From assembly GCA_032433765.1 (NCBI GenBank), contig JAVIAB010000059.1, positions 57,922,103 through 57,986,102 on the forward strand: a stretch of 64,000 bases of DNA. The letters run 5' to 3'. The notes beneath the pieces are model-generated. The model saw nothing but the letters and a program-made list of their open reading frames with translations, did not search any database and had not been told where the DNA came from. Shown in pieces: positions 12,300 through 23,639 of the stretch (its first letter is position 1; each line of letters opens with the position of its first letter). Position numbers and translations under genes: made by a program. This stretch comes from Megaustenia siamemsis (Eukaryota; Mollusca; Gastropoda; Stylommatophora; Ariophantidae).

Positions 12300-12570
12300 T
12301 GATAGACTGCTTTTCAACAGTTTGGTGCTTGCGTTGTTCAGTACTGGGCATTCACACAGTGCGTGAGTACTACATTGTCAATAAATAAAGTTCAATTGCA
12401 AGATTTGATAGGTAAAGTGCAATTTCATTTCAATTTCGCCTTTAATTTGTTTCTTTTTCTTTATCATCTTTTTGTTCTTCGTGATCATCATCTACTTCTT
12501 ACTCTTCCTCCTCATCTACTGTTATCCCAACTAGTCTTCTTCTTCTACCCCACCCTTACATAAATACTTC
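12300..12570 (-). repeat. Dispersed repeat R1, right part plus decayed array-like tract
   Basis: The complement of 12300-12450 aligns with 5285-5410 (shared TTGCACTTTACCTATCAAAT and GTACTCACGCACT blocks). It continues at 12440-12570 into a pyrimidine-rich tract resembling decayed units of the 27-bp array. This puts array-type sequence beside R1 in a second place. Confidence 0.65.
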
Positions 12571-13199
12571 AAGCCATTTTTTTGTCTTTGGCCCAGGTAT
12601 AAATTCTTTAGTTTGTGTAAAACTTCACATTTGTCGACGATATTCATGGCTCTGTGTGTCGGCATGTGTGCTGGCGAGTCCCAATGTTGAATGTAAGAAA
12701 CTCTGTTATTACGTTCTTACCTGGAAATGTTTTCTTTGCTCCTGGTTCAGTTTGTTGATATGACCAGTTTTATCTGGGTGCGTTGTCATTAGAAACGGAT
12801 ACTCTCTCACTTCAAGCAACAATCGCCTTTTCCCTTCCAAACATAAACACACAGGATCAGGTACTTTCTTAATTTCTAGGATTATTCAAAAAGCTTGTGA
12901 GGGATTATTGGGGCTATTATTGGATATAACCGTATCCTCTATCTCATACAACATGGATCAGTTTCAGCACTTTCATGTTATTTTTGCAGAATTCCCTGTT
13001 TGATGCCGACTTTGTAAAGATCAAGGGAAGTTTAACTGGTTGATTACAAACAGCGGGGTAATTTGTTGTATTAATCATTGCACACAGGTGCTCACGGGAT
13101 ATGTTCCTTGGGTCTTAAATTATGTCATGACAAACTGATCCGCTTTCTTACAGTCTGAATGCACTAAGCGACAAAGAGGGTAGCTTTGAAAGATGGAGA
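12571..13199. other. No recognisable gene
   Basis: Sequence between R1 and the 22-bp array; no domain, RNA or repeat recognised. Confidence 0.5.
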
Positions 13200-15255
13200 T
13201 AATAATATTCTAGTGATGTGAAAATATACAATAGTCTAATGGTGTGACATAATAATAGTCAAAGACGTGACAGAACAATAGTAAAAATGTAACAAAACAA
13301 TATTTAAGACGTGGCAAAACAAGAGTCATGATGTGACAGACAGTAGTCAAAATGTGACAAAATAATAGTCAAGATGTGAAAGGATAATAGCCAAGATGTA
13401 ACAAAATAATAGCCAAGATGTAAGAAGATAATAGTCAAGATGTAAGAAGATAATAGCCAAGATGTAAGAAGATAATAGTCAAGATGTAAGAAGATAATAG
13501 TCAAGATGTAAGAAGATAATAGCCAAGATGTAAGAAGATAATAGTCAAGATGTAAGAAGATAATAGCCAAGATGTAAGAAGAGAATAGTCAAGATGTAAC
13601 AAAATAATAGCCAAGATGTAAGAAGATAATAGTCAAGATGTAAGAAGATAATAGTCAAGATGTAAGAAGAGAATAGTCAAGATGTAAGAAGATAATAGTC
13701 AAGATGTAAGAAGATAATAGTAAGATGTAAGAAGATAATAGTCAAGATGTAAGAAGATAATAGCCAAAATGTAACAAAATAATAGCCAAGATGTAAGAAG
13801 ATAATAGTCAAGATGTAAGAAGAGAATAGTCAAGATGTAAGAAGATAATAGCCAAGGTGTAAGAAGATAATCGTCAAGATGTAAGAAGATAATAGTCAAG
13901 ATGTAAGAAGAGAATAGTCAAGATGTAAGAAGATAATAGTCAAGATGTAAGAAGATAATAGTCAATATGTAAGAAGATAATAGTCAAGATGTAAGAAGAT
14001 AATAGTCAAGATGTAAGAAGATAATGGCCAAAATGTAAAAAAAATAATAGTCAAGATGTAAGAAGATAATAGCCAAGATGTAAGAAGATAATCGTCAAGA
14101 TGTAAGAAGATAATAGTCAAGATGTAAGAAGATAATCGTCAAGATGTAAGAAGATAATAGTCAAGATGTGACAAGATAATAGTAAAGATGTGACATGATA
14201 ATAGCCAAGATGTGACAAGATAATAGTAAAGATGTGACAAGATAATAGTCAAGATGTGACAAGATAATAATCAAGATGTGACAAGATAATAGCCAAGAAG
14301 TGACAAAATAATAGTCAAGAAGTGACAAATTAATAGCCAAGAAGTGACAAAATAATAGTCAAGAAGTGACAAAATAATAGTCAAGAAGTGACAAATTAAT
14401 AGCCAAGAAGTGACAAAATAATAGTCAAGAAGTGACAAATTAATAGCCAAGAAGTGACAAAATAATAGTCAAGAAGTGACAAATTAATAGCCAAGATGTG
14501 ACAAAATAATAGTCAAGAAGTGACAAAATAATAGACAAGAAGTGACAAATTAATAGCCAAGATGTGACAAAATAATAGCCAATATGTGACAAATAATAGT
14601 CAAGAAGTGACAAAATAATAGTCAAGAAGTGACAAATTAATAGCCAAGATGTGACAAAATAATAGTCAAGAAGTGACAAAATAATAGTCAAGAAGTGACA
14701 AATTAATAGCCAAGATGTGACAAAATAATAGTCAAGAAGTGACAAATTAATAGCCAAGATGTGACAAAATAATAGTCAAGAAGTGACAAAATAATAGTCA
14801 AGAAGTGACAAATTAATAGCCAAGATGTGACAAAATAATAGTCAAGAAGTGACAAATAATAGCCAAGATGTGACAAAATAATAGTCAAGAAGTGACAAAA
14901 TAATAGTCAAGAAGTGACAAATTAATAGCCAAGATGTGACAAAATAATAGTCAAGAAGTGACAAATTAATAGCCAAGATGTGACAAAATAATAGTCAAGA
15001 AGTGACAAAATAATAGTCAAGTGACAAATTAATAGCCAATATGTGACAAAATAATAGTCAAGAAGTGACAAAATAATAGTCAAGAAGTGACAAATTAATA
15101 GCCAAGATGTGACAAAATAATAGTCAAGAAGTGACAAAATAATAGTCAAGAAGTGACAAATTAATAGCCAAGATGTGACAAAATAATAGTCAAGAAGTGA
15201 CAAATTAATAGCAAGATGTGACAAAATAATAGTCAAGAGAGGTGACAAAATATTA
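13200..15255. repeat. 22-bp minisatellite, about 90 units, two variant blocks
   Basis: The first block (to about 14160) has units of the type ATAATAGTCAAGATGTAAGA plus AG. After a transition the second block (from about 14280) uses AAGAAGTGACAAAATAATAG plus TC. In the second block three unit types recur in fixed order (AAAATAATAGTCAAGAAG, AAATTAATAGCCAAGATG and a partner), giving a 66-bp higher-order repeat. Open minus-strand frames across it are artefacts. Confidence 0.93.
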
Positions 15256-15954
15256 CACAACAATATTTAATGATATAAAAATAATAGGGAAGTGCCTACT
15301 GGTGTAATTCAAAACGTTGGCTAATGTAACACTAGTAGTTATAAGTTAAATATTTATGAACTTAGCCCAGCTGTGTTTATTCTGTTCAATATTGTTTTAT
15401 GGGACACATGTTGGGTGGATGAAAGACAAAAACACACATTTTTGTAACGTTCATGTTGGGAATAATTATCTATACCAGCATCACATGTTGATGTTCGGGG
15501 GGGGGGGGGGGGGGGGGGGGAGTTGGTTGGTTGAAAAAAATGCGGGTGACAACGGCTTCAAATAATTGTGGTGATGATGGTGATAATGATATGTAAATGC
15601 TACATGGTATCTTCTTTCGGTGATAAAGTCGATAACTCTTACATATTGAGGAGGCTACTCTTTCATTTGGTAAAACTGATCTTCCTGAAGCTGTGACGAC
15701 ATTTAACTCTTGACTCGTTCAAATGTAAAGGACAGCCAAGGGCTAAGACTAGTAGGCAAGCATACCTGAAACAGTGTGTGTGTGTGCTATACCGCAAGGT
15801 GTTAAAACAGTGAGAGGAAGTCCACTAACAGGCAAATAGCGAGAATATGGGGGGGGGGGGGGCGCATGTGTGTTGTGATTCAATCATGACAAGGTTAGCG
15901 GTATCAGCCTTATAATGAGCTTAGTGATATATGCAGAAGATCCAGTGTGACACC
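15256..15954. other. No gene; two poly-G runs
   Basis: Contains a G-run of about 22 bases at 15499-15520 and one of about 13 at 15850-15862, and otherwise nothing recognised. The open frame across the first G-run is not credible. Confidence 0.55.
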
Positions 15955-16960
15955 GAATGACATCTATCATTGAGTACCGTCTCCGCTTACAAGGTTGGCT
16001 ACCATGGGTACCAAAATCTTCTAGTGCCTTTATCATCTTTATATGTATGTTGTCAGGTCCTGCAGCTTTTCCCTTTTTCATTGCTTGTATAACGTTTTCC
16101 AGTTCAGATTTTAAGATTTTATGGCCCGACGTACATCCTATAATTGGTTTCTTTTCCCTTTTGTTATAAAATAATTCTGTTATATATTTCTGCCATCTAA
16201 TGATTATATATTTATTGTCTGTTAGCATTTTCCCTTTTTTTTTGTGTGCAATACATATACTTCTGTGGGTTTAAAAAAAAAATATTTTTACTAGTCATTC
16301 TCTTTACTTCTGTGTGCATCCCTCTTACATCTTGTTTATTTTCCATAGTTCGATTTCCAGACATCTTGGCTACGCCAGTCTTCTTTTGCCATTTTGCACA
16401 TTTTGCTTTATTTCATTATGTATTTTCTTGTATTGAGTAGTGTTCTTCGCTTGTCTTCATTCTTCCATTCTTTCCAAAATGGCGTCAGTTTTCCATTTTG
16501 GTTTTTGTTCTTTTCCTTTTAGGGTAAGATGTCGCAAGTTTCTTGTATGCTTTTCTTTATGCATTGCCATATGGTTGTAACTTTTCATCAGGATTTTCTC
16601 TTCTGTACTGCCCATTCCTTTCTTCTAGCAACTTCTTATATGTGTCTTTACTTGTATTATATAAGTATCTTTAACATCTTTTTGATTTAAAGCTGTTATG
16701 TCTAGTGGTATTGTTGGTGAATTAGTCTTTTGTTTGCTTCTCTTTAGTCTCATTTTAATCATTACAGGATTGTGATCTGAGTTAATATCTGTTTCTGAAT
16801 AGGCTTTGGCTTTCTTGACGCTGTTGCGGAACCTATTTTTTATCATTATGTAATCTATTTGATTGAATGACACATGGTACAATTGTAATATCGGCTTCTT
16901 CCTCTTTCTTGACGCTGTTGCGGAACCTATCTTTTATCATTATGTAGTCTATTTGATTGA
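15955..16960 (-). mobile_element. LINE fragment: endonuclease C-terminus and pre-RT linker, internally rearranged
   Basis: On the minus strand, 16882-16625 encodes NQIDYIMIKNRFRNSVKKAK followed by INSDHNPVMIKMR, the end of an apurinic-type endonuclease domain with the catalytic SDH motif. Further on, 16228-16030 encodes RWQKYITELF, KSELENVIQAMKKGKAAGPD, the linker entering the RT domain. At about 16015 the reading jumps directly to a family-A-like 3' end (15955-16015), so the RT domain is missing. This is either an internal deletion or two joined fragments. Frameshifts between the two conserved blocks show it is inactive. Confidence 0.8.
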
Positions 16961-17003
16961 ATGACACATGGTACAATTGCAATATCGGCTTCTTCCTCTT
17001 TCT
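16815..17003. repeat. 94-bp tandem duplication, two copies
   Basis: A 94-base segment at the 5' end of the minus-strand LINE (16815-16908) is repeated at 16909-17002 with a few differences, duplicating part of the endonuclease-coding sequence. Confidence 0.85.
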
Positions 17004-17159
17004 CACCCTTCACTTTTTTCCCACTTCGTTCTCCTCCCTTCCGCGTCATCCTCTTCCTTCTCCTCTTTTCCTTTTTCTACAAATCTGTCTTTTCCACGAT
17101 TCCTTTTTTATTTAACAAATTCTGTTAGGGATATAACGTTTTGTATAATGTAGTCCAGT

Positions 17160-17280
17160 TTGTCCACATGTGTACGTGTCTGTCGTAGTTCTGCTTGTAC
17201 ACACGTACGTCGTAGTTCCACATGTCTGTCGTAGTTCCGCTTGTCCTCATGTACACATGTCCGTCGTAGTTTCGTTTGAC
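17160..17280. repeat. Short degenerate tandem repeat around TCGTAGTT
   Basis: The phrase GTCGTAGTTC recurs four to five times with irregular spacing, separated by CACATG/TGTAC segments. Confidence 0.65.
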
Positions 17281-18089
17281 CAGTGTGTATCTCTAAAATC
17301 ATTGTACTGGCTGTAGCAAGTATGATTCAATCTGTGCTAGCCCATCATGCCTGAGCTTTCCATCTTAAACCTTATGTACATATGATATCTAGTGTGCCCT
17401 GTTCTTAGTTGGAACAACACGGGCCATACGCTGGTGGCTAACTACCTCCTCCTTATAATTTTAGAACTCTTCCAGTAACGTTACCTGCGCTTCCTGTCCG
17501 CCCCATGATGGTCTAGCCATGCCCACAATCCCAGATGCGCATTCGCATTCTTACCGGGTCACAGCAAGCACTACAGTGAAGTTTCTTTTAATTAGTCACC
17601 TTTAATATTATTTTCTTTTTCAAATATTTCATTATCAGTTTGCTATGTAGTGTTAATTTATTAATTTATATATTTGTATATGTGATGTATGTCCATTTTA
17701 CCTGCTGAAAGTCTATTAAACCGCAATGTTGTTTTTATTGTGTGTTGTTACTCACCTACTTACAGCTGTGACATTACCAGATTTTCCCCCTTCCATCGTG
17801 TGATCAATAAGTTTGGCTGTTCCGTTTTGCTATCATCCTTAGCCGGTGAGTCTGCTCTCTCCTTTCCTGGTATACCACACTGGGATTGGGCCAATAATAA
17901 TTCAATATGTCCTTGGCAACATACTTTTTGCAATATTTATGTCAACTTCTGATGATATTCATTTCCGTTTTCAGAGTCTTGCTTTTTATAAAACATGAAG
18001 ATTATTTTAACCGTCCCCTGATATTGTTCCTGTTTTTTTTAGTAAATAAACAGGGGGAGAAGTTGCCTCTTATTGGTATATGGTATTAA
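17281..18089. other. No recognisable gene
   Basis: Open frames at 17689-17952 and 17907-18089 have no recognisable domain and no paired splice sites that I can defend. Confidence 0.5.
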
Positions 18090-18396
18090 TTAACTCTTTC
18101 CTTACGGAAGCATTTTATCCATGCAACGGAGATGTCATATATACAATTGTTCATGGTTTAAGAGTCAATCTACATATTTATATTTATCTAACATATAACA
18201 TATTATATATGAATTTTTCGGTAATTGAACAATGTATTATTTTCACCATTACCAAGACGATACGAGATATGTAAAAAGAATATGGTTTGATGACAAGTTA
18301 GATTAATCAAATTGAGAGTGACGCACTGTGCGGCGAAACGTACGCTGCCGAAATCAGCATGGCGCACAGTGTGGCGAAACGTACGGAAAGAGTTAA
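18090..18396. mobile_element. Probable piggyBac-type MITE with TTAA ends
   Basis: The left end reads TTAACTCTTTCCTTACGG; the right end is its near-perfect inverse, CGTACGGAAAGAGTTAA. Both ends carry the TTAA that piggyBac-superfamily transposons target and duplicate. The 307-bp interior is AT-rich with no transposase. Near the right end a GGCGAAACGTACG phrase occurs twice (about 18330 and 18373). The superfamily assignment rests on TTAA and length alone. Confidence 0.65.
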
Positions 18397-18454
18397 TGCC
18401 TGTTTTTTTTTGTTTTTTTTTTTACAAACAGTGACTAATTTTTATTGGGGATGT

Positions 18455-18650
18455 GGTTGGTGGTTATATGCCTGCCCAGCCTATTAAAAAAAAAGTTGTA
18501 GTAATAATAATCTTCGGTACCCATTTTCAGAGGCTGGATGAACTACTAAGCCATGTCGGTGCGTAAAAAAAATTCGCCGAATGTGGGAATTGAACCCGGA
18601 ACACTGTGACCAGCAGCAAGTGCACGACCACCCAACCACCAAGGTTTCCT
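18455..18650 (-). mobile_element. tRNA-derived SINE (second family)
   Basis: The complement of 18583-18650 contains a B box (GGGTTCAATTCCC) and an A-box-like TGGTTGGGTGGT at tRNA-like spacing. The body carries an A-rich stretch and GGTACCCATT, a phrase also present in family S1 bodies. Confidence 0.7.
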
Positions 18651-20715
18651 GTTTCCTCACAGTAATCCACCGAATTTGCTTTTACCTGTTCACGTGCGCA
18701 ATTTATGATTTTATTTCTAATGGATCTGCACTTGACAAGCTCTTTTCATTCGGTTGCCTTCATGCTTAGCATCTTTAGAGGGCGTTACACGTTTTTGTCA
18801 GGCCTTGCTGTATGATCTCATCGTAATTGTAGGAAACAAGCTCTCTCTATCTCACTCTCCCTCCTGTGCCTTATATCTCCTCGCGCTTTCTTGCACTAAA
18901 GCCATTAAATCATTGTATATAATAGCTCTGTACTGTGCTGTGCTGTAATGCACGCAATACTTCACTCTACTGTATTAGTTTATTTGATGTATTTCGGTTT
19001 TATATTTTACATGGCACCATCCATACATTATATTAGAACAAGCCCGTTACAATTTCAAGGTCTTGCAGCTTTACACAGAAAGACAAAAGCGTTAAGCACG
19101 AACTCCATAGCACTGGCGCGAGTCCCTCTGGCAGATAAAGCTGAATATCATATTCAACTGTGCGAGGGTGATTTTTTTTTCCTCTTAAAAATTTGCCTGC
19201 GTGGTAACTTAAAGTATGCTCCTTAAATTTGTATCTGGCAATGATTATTTTCGTTTCGTAATCCGGCTCATGAGCATTCAGCCTCACCTACTTTGACATT
19301 CAATATCACTGGAAATAGTGAGGTCTTCTGTCTACCTCAGTTTATGTCATTGTATTATTATTTGTTTAAATCGACCTTTCTATTTTATCATTAAGAGATG
19401 GGAAGATAACATGAACAAAATAGACCGGCTTCGACTTCGCAGTGTCCCAACGAAGTAGTGAAGATAGATTTACATGGAGAAGTTTGGCAATGTCTGTCAG
19501 TCGTGCCTCAACAATCTCCAGAGTTACGGGATGAAAGAAGAAGAAGAAGCATACTTGCTGCTCTGTCATACAATGCATTATCTACCCTAAATCTAACCTG
19601 CATCTGAAGGAATCTAACGCATGAAGGAAAGTCAACACAGATTCTTGAAACCCATATATTCCAATTCCGTTACAGATTATCCGCTGCACCTAGTTCCGCC
19701 CCGCGCCTTTATTCTCCTCATCACCCGCACACTTCCCATACCGTTTTCCTCAACTTGTGTCTCCTTGTCTTTCTTCACAGATTTCATTTTCACACCCTCT
19801 TTGTTCACCAGCTGAATCCTCTCTCATATTTCTTCTCTCCCTGCACCGCTATGCCCCTATCTGAATATCTTCTCAAACATTGTTGCATTTTCTTTTCTTT
19901 TTTTATTTTGTCGTTTCATCACAATCGCTTCTCAATTCTCTTTTTTTCTTCTTTTTTCTTCTACCTCTTTTGTATTTAGAAACCCTTTTATTTGCTAAAG
20001 ACGAATTCACTTTCTAGTAAAATTATATATTTGATTTATTATCTCAGATTACAGTTTATTCATGTTTTTGATAATCAAAAGTGTTGCTTCCTAGACAGCA
20101 CTTCTATAAAGAAAATAGTTTTTAAATTATCGCTTCCTATGGAAAGCTGCTTCCAAAAAATATATTATTTTTACAGCTTTTTCCTACCTCCACACCATCC
20201 TCTGTGTTAAAGAAAGCAGGGGAAATAACAAAGGAAGATGATTTCTTGTGGCTGAAGTTTTAGTGGAAGATGTGTACATGAGGGAAAGATGAGCTCATTG
20301 CTAGTTATTGCTGTTATAACGTAGCTTTTTTCACATGTAAATGTGTATGCGAGTGCGTGTACGCGCGCTATGTCAAACTTGATTGGAGGGAGGGACGAAG
20401 GTAAATACCAGGAACGCGATCCATGTGACTTATATTTGACTCCTTTAGCCAGGATCGCCGAAATAGAATGATCTGACATCCTACTCCACCACTTCGCGGT
20501 GCCTCTGTAAACAAACTAATCAGTCTAGTATGACCAAGTGAGTGGGAATCGCGAGGGAAGGCAACCCGGTGCACACAAATGTGTCAAAACTTTGGTCCGA
20601 AAGGAGTAGAGCTGTCAGCTTGTTGTCAACTAGAACGCAAGCCATCAATGCGTTTTAGGGTTCTTTTAAGGGTGGATGTCGAAGTGAAAGTGTTCCTCTC
20701 TTTTGTGGTCGGGTG
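18651..20715. other. No recognisable gene
   Basis: About 2 kb of AT-rich sequence with pyrimidine-rich stretches at 19860-19980. Several 60-90 codon frames on both strands show no domain or family resemblance. Confidence 0.5.
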
Positions 20716-20721
20716 AACGTA

Positions 20722-20751
20722 AGAGAGAAAGAGAGAGAGAGAGAGAGAGAG
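20722..20751. repeat. (GA)n microsatellite
   Basis: A short run of GA dinucleotides. Confidence 0.9.
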
Positions 20752-20794
20752 TAAAACTACTACAAATAAGAATAAATGAAAAGCATTTCCAATT

Positions 20795-21520
20795 TGTTAA
20801 AGGTAACATTTAAATTGTTAAAACTTCCATGAAACAATTCCAAAGGTAACATTAATTGTTACAACTCCATGAACACTTCCAAAGGTAACATTAATTGTTA
20901 CAACCTCCATGAACACTTCCAAAGGTAACATTAATTGTTACAACCTCCATGAACACTTCCAAAGGTAACATTAATTGTTACAACCTCCATGAACACTTCC
21001 AAAGGTAACATTAATTGTTACAACCTCCATGAACACTTCCAAAGGTAACATTAATTGTTACAACCTCCATGAACTCGTCCAAAGGTAACATTAATTGTTA
21101 CAACCTCCATGAACACTTCCAAAGGTAACATTAATTGTTACAACCTCCATGAACACTTCCAAAGGTAACATTAATTGTTACAACCTCCATGAACACTTCC
21201 AAAGTAAAGTAAGTAAAGAGCCCCGTCACGCCAAGTGGCGTATAGGGAATATGGTGTTAGTGACCATACATTTTACAGATATTCAGCACATGATTTTTGG
21301 GGTTTACGCCTGTGCCGCTTTACTTTCCAAAAAAAAATCGGTACCCATTTAATGCTGTGTGAACCCGGAAGCCATCTATCAGCCTATCAGGATCGAACCC
21401 GACCTCTTATTCTTTGTAGTCTAGTTCACCAACCACTGAGCTATCACGGCCCCCAAAGCTTCCAAGGGTAACATTAAAATTGTTACAACTTCCATGAATA
21501 TTTCGAAGGAAAAATAACAC
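20795..21520. repeat. 40-bp minisatellite, about 10 units, split by a SINE
   Basis: Units begin AACATTAATTGTTACAACCT and continue CCATGAACACTTCCAAAGGT, 40 bases in all. The array runs to 21204, is interrupted by an S1 SINE (21213-21455), and resumes for about one and a half units (21456-21520). The array therefore predates the insertion. Confidence 0.92.
21213..21455 (-). mobile_element. tRNA-derived SINE (family S1) inserted in the 40-bp array
   Basis: The minus-strand head lies at 21455-21380, with an A box (complement of ACTGAGCTATCACGG) and a B box (complement of GGATCGAACCC). The body and tail match the other S1 copies. The insertion is flanked by CTTCCAAAG (21196-21204) and CTTCCAAGG (from about 21460), a likely target-site duplication of about 9 bp derived from the minisatellite unit. 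Confidence 0.85.
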
Positions 21521-21689
21521 GGTGTTTTAGTTTCTGGAGGAGAGCTACGCTGTGCAAACAAGAAATCACAAGCCGGCTCATGGAATGAAAAGTAACCACC
21601 ACAGCAAGGCAGTGAAGTAAAGAATTGCGAGACACTCCAAAAGCACTAGTCATCCACGATATTCCTGCACATCTCTAGTTGAGTCAAAG

Positions 21690-21845
21690 TGTCACTGCAA
21701 ACGAATTAAACATCCACAATTGCTCAACCGCCCGTGCCAGTGGAATCATTCGAATTAAAACTCATTGAAGGATCCAAACAAAGAGAGGCAGCTGCAGTCC
21801 TCATCATAGCAGCCACAGCACAAGCAAAACTCTTCCTTACTTAAG
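21690..21845 (-). mobile_element. Partial third copy (3' region) of the 1.6-kb retroposon
   Basis: The plus strand reads CACTGCAAACGAATTAAA, a shared CAATTGCTCAACCGCCCG-type block, then CAAACAAAG and CATAGCAGCCACAGC-like segments in the same order as the 3' portion of the elements at 25310-26920 and 33188-34772. Divergence is clearly higher than between those two copies. The terminal heptamer repeat is missing. Confidence 0.7.
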
Positions 21846-22414
21846 TTTAAGTGTAGTGCAAGTTCCAGCATCGGCTAATAATGAAAACCACGAGTAACAA
21901 AGTAAAGAATAAGGTGAAAGTTGTAACCCTTTAGCTAATAGAAGTCTCCTCTTGCTCGTTGCTTCATCTCATAACACTGGGTGTCATTGGAGCGCCGCTG
22001 ATAGATTTCGTCAACCTCCATTTATCTCTATCTTCAGTCAAACTTGGGACTCTGCAAAGGCGAGGCTATTCCACTATTTATTGTTAGCTTCCCATTTCTT
22101 TCTCTACCTACCTCACCTTCTCGCCTCTATCACAGTTCCTTGCAGAAATGTCTGTTCTAAGCCAAAACATCAAGATAAGTGGGTCATACCTTTAATTGTG
22201 CGCTTCTTCACAATAGTCAAGCGATCATCATGTACTCCGATTGCTTGTTCCATGTGGTAGAAGTACAGTAGTACCAATCTGAAGCTCATCTAATCATCGA
22301 TTGCTGCGCTCAGTTATTATATTATACGCAGCTATGTTGTATTTAAACAACTAAACAACTGTTTTTTTAAATAACTCTTAACTTTGGGGAAATATTAAAC
22401 TAAAAACAGTTATG
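21846..22414. other. No recognisable gene
   Basis: Nothing recognised; a 102-codon plus-strand frame (21952-22260) has no domain. Confidence 0.5.
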
Positions 22415-22562
22415 CGATCTGCTAAAATATTGAGTTAGTCATCCTTCTGGAGTGTCAGTAAGGTAATTTGATTTTTTGTAATGTCCTCTTAGCGATCTAC
22501 CAAAATATCGAGTTGGTCATCTGTCTTGGAGTGTCAGTTAAATGATTTGTTGTCTTAGCGAT
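22415..22562. repeat. Degenerate tandem duplication, about 75 bp x 2
   Basis: Two successive segments share GCGATCT, AAAATAT(T/C)GAGTT(A/G)GTCATC and GGAGTGTCAGT in the same order. Confidence 0.65.
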
Positions 22563-22721
22563 CTTCCATTTAGTGGACATGGATGGTGCCTTGTGTTGCT
22601 AGTTCCACTATATCCGACTTCGGCATGGCTACGTTTATAATGCCACCATTGTTTTACCCACTATTTTCGAATGTTGACAACCAATAGTCCATTAATGTGC
22701 GCAAAGCGCACACGGGATATC

Positions 22722-23140
22722 CTGTTATCTTGCCATTGTCCTGAAGTGGTAGACGCTGAATCTCACTACCCATGTACTAGGGATGGTAAAGTACTGGATG
22801 TATTATGTATTATCTTGCCATTATCCTGAAATGGTAGACGCTGAATCTCACTACCCATGGTCTAGGGGATGGTAAAGTACTGGATGTATTATGTATTATC
22901 TTGCCATTATCCTGAAATGGTAGACGCTGAATCTCACTACCCATGTACTAGGGGATGGTAAAGTACTGGATGTATTATGTATTATCTTGCCATTATCCTG
23001 AAATGGTAGACGCTGAATCTCACTACCCATGGTCTAGGGGATGGTAAAGTACTGGATGTACAGTATTATGTATTATCTTGCCATTATCCTGAAATGGTAG
23101 ATACTGAATCTCACTACCCATGTACTAGGGGATGGTAAAG
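22722..23140. repeat. 86-bp minisatellite, 5 units
   Basis: The units share TTATCTTGCCATT, GAAATGGTAGACGCTGAATC and ACTACCCATG; starts at 22725, 22810 and 22896 show a period of 85-86 bases. Units alternate GTACTAGGGG and GGTCTAGGGG, hinting at a dimeric higher-order pattern. Confidence 0.9.
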
Positions 23141-23265
23141 TCACGATGAAACTATGGATTCAAAGAGACACTTTTCCACCGCCTTTGACGAGATTTGAAC
23201 CCGTATTTTCCTGTCTGGTGGCCGACATCTCGACCACCTAGCCCTCTAAACCACCGAAACACTTT
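23141..23265 (-). mobile_element. tRNA-derived SINE head (further family)
   Basis: The complement contains an A-box-like GGTGGTCGAGATGTCGG and a B-box-like GGGTTCAAATCTC at tRNA spacing. It abuts the last 86-bp unit. Confidence 0.6.
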
Positions 23266-23639
23266 CTCGACAAACCTGTCAATCATATTTCCCTCCTGAT
23301 GCTAAGCTTTATTTGTAGATTGTTTAAATATATTTTTTCGCTGACTGAAATAAATAATCTACTTTGCATGCTTAAACTTAACATTTCTTCTGCTTTTCTT
23401 TCCTTCTCTGATGAAAAAAGGTGTGTGTGTTGGAGGAGAAAAAAAAAGGGGGGGGGGGGGGGGAGACAATAACAATAGTCAATGTACACTGATTCTCTTG
23501 TTCGTAGAATATTACAAGATGTTCTCATTGTGTTCGACATAAAAGACTAGGATATCATGACACACTTGGAGGTGATGGAGAGAATTTACTTTGTGTCAAT
23601 TAATTATGAAGTGAATCATCTACGATAAATCCACATTTC
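23266..23639. other. No gene; one poly-G run
   Basis: Contains a G-run near 23449-23463 and otherwise unique-looking sequence. Confidence 0.5.
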
